Shown piece by piece: positions 27,780-33,408 of a stretch of 33,408 nucleotides of DNA. How positions within the stretch are numbered: the first letter of the stretch is position 1; every line of letters begins with the position of its first letter. The stretch spans positions 1 through 33,408 of the forward strand of contig CAVVZJ010000027.1 in assembly GCA_963752755.1 (NCBI GenBank), in the 5' to 3' direction. Below the pieces are notes generated by a model. That model searched no databases. It saw only the letters and a program-made list of their open reading frames with translations, and was not told the DNA's origin. This stretch comes from CAVVZJ01 sp963752755 (lineage in GTDB: Bacteria; Planctomycetota; Planctomycetia; Isosphaerales; Isosphaeraceae). A program made the translations under genes and the position numbers.

Positions 27780-27808
27780 GCCGGCGGAACCACCGAGGCT
27801 CCGCCGGC
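27780..27808. terminator. Strong stem-loop between the recombinase and GP88 genes
   Basis: GCCGGCGGA and TCCGCCGGC arms (9 bp, perfect) around an 11-nt loop. It is located after the GP88 gene and before the recombinase start on the minus strand. There is no U-run, so it may be a terminator-like or attenuating hairpin rather than a classical intrinsic terminator. Confidence 0.4.
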
Positions 27809-28034
27809 TTGTGGTCAATGCTCGGGTGGCTCCGGAGGAGCGACCCCGTGGCCCTCCCGGCTCACGGGGCGGACGGCGACCGCGACGCCGCCCTCGCCAG
27901 GGTGGGCCTCGTCGAAGCCATCCGGGATGTGCCCCCGCCCTCCAGGAACGTCCGTCAGCGTGTCGGTGCCGTTTCTCCGTCCGCGTGGAGTGGCCTCCGG
28001 CGACGCGATCAGGGCGGGCTATGCCGTTGAAGTC

Positions 28035-28742
28035 TCACGCCGAGGGCGCATCCCGCCGGCTCGGCATCGGCCCCGGCAGGAAGCAGCGGCGGCAGGTCGA
28101 GCAGGTGATCCGCGCCCCGGTGCCTTGCTCCTTCGGGCAGACCCAGGACGCACCGATCCACTTGCGTGGCGACTTTGTCTTCTCCCGGAACACAAGGTCC
28201 ACGCCCTCGGGCACCAGCGCCTCATCACCGGCCTCGACGCAGAGGAAGCAGCGACGCCCGCCGGGCAGCGGGCCCGGCCCCGAGTCGCGGTCCTCCGACC
28301 ACCACGCCGCGACGTTCGGCAGCGTGGCCAGTTCCACCAACGCCGTGGCGATCTCTGGCACGCGCCAACTCCGCGTGTAGAACAGGAACGTGGTCGTCGG
28401 GCATCGCTGGGCAATCCGGGTCCACGCCTTCGTGTAGGCGACCGAGTGGAAGTCGCCGCCCACGTGGATGCGGAGCACCTGGACGGCCCGGAACCGGATC
28501 TCCACGACCATCGCCTTCTCGAATTCGGCGAGTGACTTCGCCCGCTCCCAGTTGTCGGCGTGCCGGGCCAGGCTCGACCGGGCGTAGCGGGCGAACCCGA
28601 GGGCGTAGCACACCAGCAGGCAGGCGAACGTCGCGCCCGGACAGGTGGACATGGCGGGCAGCGTGAAGGTGTGGATCAGGTCGCCCAGGTGGGTGTTGCC
28701 GCGCTGGAGCAGGGGCTTGTGCTCCTTCGTGGCGGTTCTCAT
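28035..28742 (-). CDS. GP88-family protein (phage/plasmid gene product 88 type)
   Basis: An intact protein of 235 residues. The N-terminal part reads LLQRGNTHLGDLIHTFTLPA and then TCPGATFACLLVCYA, the GN-x-K/H-L ... FxLPA ... TCPG ... C ... CYA pattern of the GP88 family, common on phages and mobile elements and of unknown biochemical role. Further on are VLRIHVGGDFHSVAYTKAW, TFLFYTRSWRVPEIATALVE and cysteine clusters near the C-terminus (RRCFLCVEAGDE and CSTCRRCFLPG), which may bind metal. It lies 80 bp downstream of the sliding-clamp gene on the same strand and is probably in the same operon. Confidence 0.8.
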   Translation of the reverse strand: MRTATKEHKPLLQRGNTHLGDLIHTFTLPAMSTCPGATFACLLVCYALGFARYARSSLARHADNWERAKSLAEFEKAMVVEIRFRAVQVLRIHVGGDFHSVAYTKAWTRIAQRCPTTTFLFYTRSWRVPEIATALVELATLPNVAAWWSEDRDSGPGPLPGGRRCFLCVEAGDEALVPEGVDLVFREKTKSPRKWIGASWVCPKEQGTGARITCSTCRRCFLPGPMPSRRDAPSA

Positions 28743-28821
28743 GGTGCTTCTCCTAAAGAATTCGTTCTTGTGGGTAAAGAGAGAGGGGGACAGCATGTCC
28801 CCCTCCCGGCCTCGCGGCCTG

Positions 28822-30267
28822 TCACTTCCGGCGGTGGTGCTTGGCCTGGCCGTTGCCCTCGTGGGCCTCGGGCGTCGCCGCCACGGGGGCCACCGGCTCG
28901 GGCTCGTCCGGGGCAACCTGGATGTCGCCGTCCTCCTCGGGCTCGTCACCCTCATCGCCCTCGGCCTGGTCGTCCCCAGGAGTCTCGTCGCTTACCGGCG
29001 GGGCGGGCGGCGGCGTGGGCTGGTGTTCGTCCCGGCCCATCGGCATCTGGATGTAGGCGATCCCCGGAGCGTCCAGCCTCAGAGGCAGCTTCTCGGAGTA
29101 GAACGACAGCTTGAGCGGCTCGCCCTCGACCTGATCGAGGAACTGCCGCAGCATCAGGGCGTCGAGCGCGCTCGTCCCCCGGCCCACCAGCGTCGGCACC
29201 GGCAGGCTGAGCCGGACCTCTCCCTTCGTGACCGACTTGACCGTGAGCATCAGCATCGCGCCGGCCATCACGATCTCGACGGCCCGCGACTCCGAATCCG
29301 TCGCCACCACCGCCATCGCGAGGAAGTCGCGAAGTTCCGTCGCCGACTCGAAGTCGATCAACGCCTGGGGTGTCTCCGTGGGCCAGACGTCCTGGTAGTT
29401 CGGGAACCGGCCGTCGGGGATGACCGCCGTGAGCGTCGCCTCGCGACCGACCACCTGGAGCAACCCGTGGCCGTAGCCCTGGCCCGCGACGTCCTCGGGC
29501 TGGCTGGGGATGACCGCAAGCCCGAGGTTCCTCGGCCCCTCCATCCGGGCGATCTTGATCGCCGTCGGGAGAGCCTTGCTGGACAGGATCGGCAGGCCCG
29601 AGGCCGTGGAGCCCTGGGGTCGCCACAGCCGCTCGGGCTCGCCCACCCTGGCGACCCGGACCCCGAGCCGCACCAGGCGTCGCCCGTCCGTGGCGACGAT
29701 CTCCAGCGTGTCGCCCTCCTCGGGGAACACCAGGGCGATCCCGTTGAGGGCGTACCGGGTAGACGACGGGTCGGTCGCGAACATCGACCGCTCCAGGGCG
29801 CGGGCGAACTCGTCGCCGCGCACGAGCCAGCCCGACGACGTCAGCGGCCCCTCGATCGTCGTGCCCACCGACTTCGCCCAGTCGGGCGACGGCAGGGCCA
29901 GGCGGACCGTGTCGCCCGACGCCTGGATCACATCGTCCTTGACGTCCAGGTCGAATCGGATCGTGGGAGCCACATACGCCCCGAGCAGGGCGTTCAGGGA
30001 GTGGGCGTCGATGAGGAACCGCCCCGAGCCGGACGCCTGCCGGACCTCCAGGCTGACGACCGCCCGGACCTCCAGGTCCGTGCCGGCGACCGTGGCCGTG
30101 CCGTCCGGTCGGACGGTAAAGTGGTAGCAGGCGCAGTCCTTGCGGACCGCCCGCCGGGGGATGACGCGGTTGAGCAGGGCCAGCCGCTCGACCAGTTGGG
30201 GCACGGGCAGGATCACGAACGGACCCGGCCCCCGATACGCAACCTTCGCCGACTTCTTGCGAGCCAT
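28822..30267 (-). CDS. dnaN: DNA polymerase III beta sliding-clamp paralogue with acidic C-terminal tail
   Basis: 481 residues from ATG 30267 (GGAG 8 bp before it), against about 370 for a normal clamp. Three clamp domains can be followed: an N-terminal GPFVILPVPQLVERLALLNR and GRFLIDAHSLNALLGAY; a middle WLVRGDEFARALERSMFATD followed by TRYALNGIALVF and IVATDGRRLVRLGV, the hallmark TDGRRL; and a third IPDGRFPNYQDVWPTETPQ, then TELRDFLAMAVVATDSESRA, ending in RLDAPGIAYIQMPMG. Normal beta clamps end at MPMR-L, but here about 70 residues follow, rich in Asp, Glu and Pro (DDQAEGDEGDEPEEDGD), with a basic end. It is probably an accessory clamp of a mobile element. The frame continues open upstream into the previous gene without a stop. 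Confidence 0.88.
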   Translation of the reverse strand: MARKKSAKVAYRGPGPFVILPVPQLVERLALLNRVIPRRAVRKDCACYHFTVRPDGTATVAGTDLEVRAVVSLEVRQASGSGRFLIDAHSLNALLGAYVAPTIRFDLDVKDDVIQASGDTVRLALPSPDWAKSVGTTIEGPLTSSGWLVRGDEFARALERSMFATDPSSTRYALNGIALVFPEEGDTLEIVATDGRRLVRLGVRVARVGEPERLWRPQGSTASGLPILSSKALPTAIKIARMEGPRNLGLAVIPSQPEDVAGQGYGHGLLQVVGREATLTAVIPDGRFPNYQDVWPTETPQALIDFESATELRDFLAMAVVATDSESRAVEIVMAGAMLMLTVKSVTKGEVRLSLPVPTLVGRGTSALDALMLRQFLDQVEGEPLKLSFYSEKLPLRLDAPGIAYIQMPMGRDEHQPTPPPAPPVSDETPGDDQAEGDEGDEPEEDGDIQVAPDEPEPVAPVAATPEAHEGNGQAKHHRRK

Positions 30268-30854
30268 GATGGGAACTCCATCGACGGACAGGGCGCACAC
30301 CGACCGGGACCACCCCGGTCCGGTGGTGCGCCGAGTTACGGGTTCGACGACGAGCCTCAGGCGCTCGTCACGGCGGCGGAACAGCGGGAACGCCCCGCGC
30401 TCCGTCTGTTCGATCACCGCCTCGCAGGCGGCGATGCGGGCCTTGAAGTAGCCGATCTGCCGGTAGTGGGCGTCTCGACGCATGTCCACGTTGGATGGGA
30501 CGTGCTGCCAGTCGCCCCGGCGTGCGGCCGGGTCCCGGTCGGCCTGCTTGAGCCACTCGTGGGGCAAGGCGTCGATGCCCTGCTCGTGGTACAGCGTGTA
30601 CCACCGGACGTGCTCGGCGAGTTCCTTCTCGCAGCGCTCAAGCTTCGCACCGCGTAGAGGTAGCGGGCGTGGCCCCGGAGATGTTGGCCGATCCAGTCCG
30701 GCTTGTTGCGATGGCGATCGTCCTCGCCGGGTTCGATCGCCGCGATGGGGATGAACGGCCCGCCGAATTTCCAGTAAAGGGCGTGACCGGACTGGTGCTC
30801 GGACCACACCGGAGCGACGGTCTCCGGCGGTGGCTTCTGGCGTCGTCGCGGCAT
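30268..30854 (-). CDS. Hypothetical protein upstream of the clamp gene, one frame change
   Basis: Starts MPRRRQKPPPETVAPVWSEH at ATG 30854, whose A overlaps the TGA of the gene before it (TGATG). The text continues SGHALYWKFGGPFIPIAAIE and KPDWIGQHLRGHARYLY, then after a one-base change near 30655 GAKLERCEKELAEHVRWYTL and DAHYRQIGYFKARIAACEAV, ending in RRRDERLRLVVEPVT. The second part looks like a helical, basic protein. No stop is found before the clamp start at 30267, so its end is uncertain: a missed base, or a true fusion to the clamp, are both possible. No family is recognised. Confidence 0.6.
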
Positions 30855-31435
30855 CACGCCCTCCTCGGATCGAGGGCCATCGACCGGAAGCACTCGTCGC
30901 ACAACTCCGTCCACGTCCCGCCGGGCAAGTACGAGCCGGCGTGCATCGCGGTTCCCGACGGGCAGAACTGGCAACCGTGGTACGGGACGCCGTCCGGCAG
31001 GAACGTCTCCTCCTCGAACACCCGTTCGCAGAGCCGGATCGCCGGCCCCCACTCGGCCGAGGAGCCGTCCGACTCGATCGGCCACGCCGGGAAGTGGACG
31101 GCCAGGCGGATCAGAGCCGCGCAGACCAGCAGGTCGTAGGGTTCGCGGTTCGTCTTGCAGAAGTCGAGGAAGTGGCCCCGACTGTCGATCTCCTGGTGGG
31201 GATGCGGCTTCACGTTGCGCATCACCAGGAAGTTCTCGCAGTCCTGGCCCATCTCGGCGTCGCCGTTGAAATCGACGCAGGCGTGATCGACCTCGGGCAA
31301 CCCCTTGCCGTCCCCGCCGCAGAGGGCGAAGTCGTAGAGCCCCGAGTCGATCAGCCTCGTGACGTCCTGCGCCCAGGACTCGAACTCCTTCGGGCGGGCG
31401 TTGCGCGGCCGGCGCCAGTAATGTGTGTAACCCAT
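30854..31435 (-). CDS. MGYTHYWR-type island protein of unknown function
   Basis: An intact protein of 193 residues from ATG 31435. The start MGYTHYWRRPRNARPKEFES belongs to a set of uncharacterised proteins found in phages and mobile elements. Inside are ALCGGDGKGLPEVDHACVDF and CENFLVMRNV, and near the C-terminus CQFCPSGTAMHAG and WTELCDECFRSM, two CxxC-type pairs that may bind zinc. The earlier in-frame start gives an arginine/serine-rich stretch that is not credible. The TGA at 30854 overlaps the start of the next gene. Confidence 0.75.
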   Translation of the reverse strand: MGYTHYWRRPRNARPKEFESWAQDVTRLIDSGLYDFALCGGDGKGLPEVDHACVDFNGDAEMGQDCENFLVMRNVKPHPHQEIDSRGHFLDFCKTNREPYDLLVCAALIRLAVHFPAWPIESDGSSAEWGPAIRLCERVFEEETFLPDGVPYHGCQFCPSGTAMHAGSYLPGGTWTELCDECFRSMALDPRRA

Positions 31436-31499
31436 GAAGGGTCTCCTCTGAAATGGCGCGTACCTCCCTGGGAACGCCCCGAGTCGGGGACGCGCCGGG

Positions 31500-31972
31500 T
31501 ATCCGAACGGGTTCGATCGCGGCGGCAACGCGATCAGCGCAATGCCCGCAGCGACCGTGCTGCTCGGGCGTGTCGAGCTTCGGCGGCTCGATCTTCCGGG
31601 CGACGTTACCCGGCCGGTCGGGGTCCATCTCCCCGGCGATGAGCTTCTCGACGACCTGCGACGCCCGGCGTCGAGCGTCAGCTTCATCCCGGTCGTATTC
31701 CTCCCTGGTTCGCCAGCCGCCCGGCGGCGACTCCAGGAACCAGCCGAAGGTTATGGACTCGATCTGCCACCATGGGCCGTCGGGCACGGCCGGCGGCTTC
31801 ACGACGGCGACCTCGAACGCCCCGTCGGGGCTCGTCTGGTCGTTCAGGAACAGGTAGCCCCCAAGCGACCAGCCCTGGCAACTGCACCAGGAGTGGCCGA
31901 TCAGCTTCTCGGCCAGTTCTCGGCCGACTCGATGGGATGAACCACCCATCGTCGGCCCTTGTGAAACGGCAT
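31500..31972 (-). CDS. Hypothetical island protein with a CxxC motif, end unresolved
   Basis: The ATG at 31972, 2 bp after the stop of the resolvase-like gene, reads MPFHKGRRWVVHPIESAENW. A one-base change near 31915 leads to KLIGHSWCSCQGWSLGGYLF, LNDQTSPDGAFEVAVVKPPA, WWQIESITFGWFLESPPGGW and a helix RTREEYDRDEADARRRASQV, then GRCGHCADR with a CxxC pair. No stop is seen before about 31440, so the true end near 31500 is an estimate and another frame change is likely. No family assignment. Confidence 0.5.
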
Positions 31973-31973
31973 G

Positions 31974-32497
31974 TCAGACCTCCTTCGGCGTGACGACCCG
32001 GATGATCCGACGACGCGGCCGGTGCCCAGGTCCAGGGAATCGAGCAGCCCCTCCGCAGTGGCCCGTCGGGGAACGGCCGGCCCATCGCGTCGCCCACCGC
32101 GACGAAATCGTGGAGCGTGGGGCCGAAGACGAGGACGAGGATGAGGATGAGGAGGGTGCCCTCCCGCTCCTCGCGGACCTCGGTCCCCGAGGCGATGACG
32201 AGTCGGACGCCCCGGTCGCGGACCATCTCCAGGAATTCGACCAGCTTCTCGGCGAGGCGGTCGATGCGGTCGGGGCTCGCCACCATCAGGACGTCGCCGC
32301 GACGGAGATGATGGTTCGCAGGTCGCCGCGCGCGGCCGATCGCGGAAGTCGATGCTCCCCGGCGTGGCCTCGTCGATGAACCAGGCGTCGATCGCCAGGC
32401 CCATCGCATCGGCGCGATCCCGGATGGCCGACCTCTGGCGGTCCAGGCCGGCGGACTCGCCCGGCCGGGCCGAGCGGAGGTAGGCAACCGTCTTCAT
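31974..32497 (-). CDS. Small serine-recombinase-like protein, frame-shifted, catalytic serine doubtful
   Basis: The ATG at 32497 (with GGAGGAG 10 bp before it) reads MKTVAYLRSARPGESAGLDR, then DRADAMGLAIDAWFIDEATP. After frame changes comes LRRGDVLMVASPDRIDRLAE and KLVEFLEMVRDRGVRLVIAS, the fold of a resolvase catalytic domain with the D-R-I-x-R motif. The expected R-V-S-T nucleophile block reads R-S-A-R, so the serine is shifted or lost. A simple GAGGAY repeat (about 32124-32153 on the plus strand) encodes LLILILVLVFG. The C-terminus RRIIRVVTPKEV ends in the TGA at 31974-31976. It may be a degenerate or regulatory resolvase. Confidence 0.6.
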
Positions 32498-32499
32498 GT

Positions 32500-32785
32500 T
32501 CAATACTCCTCCGGGAGCAGGAGCAGGTTGAGGAACGATCGGCCTCGGTGATCAGCCAGAGCTTCACCCCGGTGGACAGCGTGTAGGCGGACAGGAGACG
32601 GCCCCCGTTCGCCAGGTCGAAGTCGTTGGCCCGCTTGCGTGTCGTCACGTCGCCCCAATCGCCCACGACGTGGCGGGCCAGGAACTCCAGCGGCGACTGC
32701 TCGCCTCGGCCAGCGCCGCCAGGGCGCCCGGCGTGGCGACCAGACGCCCGAGCGGGAACTTCGGCTTCGTCGGACTCGTGCTCAT
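32500..32785 (-). CDS. Short island protein (VATPGALAAL / GDWGDV / ITEADR type), frame-shifted
   Basis: About 94 residues joined from three frames: MSTSPTKPKFPLGRLVATPG and ALAALAEA, then SPLEFLARHVVGDWGDVTTR and GGRLLSAYTLSTGVKLWLIT, EADR and a final LLLLPEEY before the TGA at 32500-32502. This pattern is a common, uncharacterised protein of plasmids, phages and integrative elements. One-base changes lie near 32695 and 32535. The start overlaps the end of the preceding gene by ATGA. The function is unknown. Confidence 0.7.
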
Positions 32786-33017
32786 GTTGGCTTGCCCTCT
32801 CGCTTGAGCGACTCGTTCCGGACCATCCCGGCGAACCGCCCGTCGGCGGCTCGATGAAGGCGTGCCCCGCCGGGCGTGGGCACCCCTCGACCGAAACGAC
32901 CCGCACCCGATCGCCCGGCCGGAGGAAGCCGGCGCGGGCACCGAGAGGCGGATCGGTCAGGTCAAGTAGCACGGGATCGTAGATCCACCACGACCCCCCG
33001 GAGGATCGCGACGGCAT
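32782..33017 (-). CDS. Short island protein, one frame change
   Basis: About 78 residues. ATG 33017 reads MPSRSSGGSWWIYDPVLLDL, then GFLRPGDRVRVVSVEGCPRP. A one-base change near 32855 leads to a closing FAGMVRNESLKREGKPT. This is another small protein type seen repeatedly on planctomycete mobile elements, with a possible beta-barrel core, and its function is unknown. Its TGA overlaps the next start (ATGA), and it starts 10 bp after the stop of the HExxH protein. Confidence 0.6.
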
Positions 33018-33027
33018 CGCCCCCTCC

Positions 33028-33408
33028 TCAACGGAAGTGGCGGGCGAACCGCCGCCAGTGCGCGAGGACCACCCCCATCAACTCGGTGAGGGCGTTGGCA
33101 TAGTCCTCATCGTGGTACGTCTGGTGCAAGCCCCCGTGGACGAACTCGTGAGCCGCGAGGGCCGCGATCTTGTGGCTGTCAGACTTCGTGAACCGGCGCA
33201 CCAGCCGGCCCTTCCTGCCGGCCTTCGCCGGGTTTAGGAAGTAAACCGGGCCGTAGTTACTCGAACTCTCGAACTCGGCCTCAGCCTCCTCCGAGAAGAG
33301 GAACCCGACCGAGAAGTGGTCGTCGCAGTCGGTCAGGTGGTGAAGCTCCAGCAGCGAGCCCGCCCAGCCTCGGACCAGCCAGTGCGAATGATCGTCAAAC
33401 TTGAGGCT
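33028..33408 (-). CDS. HExxH-motif protein, 5' end beyond the window
   Basis: The last 126 residues of a protein whose start lies to the right of the window. The frame is intact: SLKFDDHSHWLVRGWAGSLL, a LTDCDDHFSVGFLF segment, then ALAAHEFVHGGLHQTYHDED with HEFVH, the HExxH zinc-protease-type motif, followed by YANALTELMGVVLAHWRRF with a downstream glutamate that may be a third ligand. The stop is at 33028-33030. It heads the minus-strand run of island genes and may be an uncharacterised metalloprotease-like protein. Without the rest of the sequence no family can be fixed. Confidence 0.7.
   Translation of the reverse strand, partial: SLKFDDHSHWLVRGWAGSLLELHHLTDCDDHFSVGFLFSEEAEAEFESSSNYGPVYFLNPAKAGRKGRLVRRFTKSDSHKIAALAAHEFVHGGLHQTYHDEDYANALTELMGVVLAHWRRFARHFR

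Noticed and set aside
28645..30657. Long plus-strand open frame opposite the sliding clamp
   Set aside because: The minus strand reads a clear beta clamp; the plus-strand text is Arg/Gly-rich and featureless.

Overview
The window is GC-rich DNA (coding on both strands, few AT-rich stretches) that looks like an accessory, island-type region of a planctomycete, most likely an Isosphaeraceae/Gemmataceae-type bacterium. The grounds are the protein style, the tyrosine integrase with a PKPFYREPLGRWYVQIG-type start, dispersed CGAAACGAACCCA repeats, and many palindromic CCACAGAGGCACAGAG repeats. Taxonomy is an inference from pattern, not from a marker gene.

Layout, left to right. (1) 3-3058: two tandem IS701-family elements that share a single CTAG between them. 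(2) 3105-4123: a small protein plus a HEPN-like protein (R-x4-H motif), a possible toxin-antitoxin type pair. (3) 8479-4197, minus strand: a tightly packed set made of a possible small membrane protein, a protein with an N-terminal GFQADHSSSS segment and a C-terminal SAP-like motif, a radical SAM enzyme with a PqqD-like (RRE) N-terminus and a SPASM-like C-terminus, and a large helical protein. The radical SAM start overlaps the stop of the gene before it. I recognise no described system with this gene content, and it is the best candidate for something new. (4) 8879-11733: a sulfite-oxidase-like gene cut off by an IS5-family element, a tyrosine integrase, and a displaced 3' tRNA fragment that looks like an attachment site. 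(5) 12311-26862: a complete type 1 BREX phage-defence locus in the order brxA-brxB-brxC-pglX-pglZ-brxL. Extra cargo is inserted in it: a GxxExxY (PD-(D/E)XK-like) gene between brxC and pglX, and a DUF433/DUF5615 toxin-antitoxin-like pair between pglX and pglZ. (6) 26953-33408, minus strand: a serine recombinase, then a mobile-element gene run containing a GP88-family protein, a DNA polymerase sliding-clamp (DnaN) paralogue with a long acidic tail, several short island-type proteins, a resolvase-like protein and a HExxH protein cut by the window end.

How the parts work together: BrxA/B/C, PglX, PglZ and BrxL form one defence module. PglX methylates host DNA and the others block phage replication. 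The flanking integrase, tRNA fragment, serine recombinase and IS copies indicate that the block is mobile. Six copies of a palindromic repeat (arms of about 25-30 bp) lie only in the pglX part of the BREX locus. Two of them sit inside pglX and keep the frame open, and two exactly bracket the GxxExxY gene.

Caution: single-base frameshifts are very common here, especially 22640-25610 (pglZ and the first third of brxL), yet the protein sequence stays well conserved across the frame changes. I read most of them as sequencing or assembly errors rather than gene death. Gene limits below span the whole reconstructed gene, with the frame changes stated.
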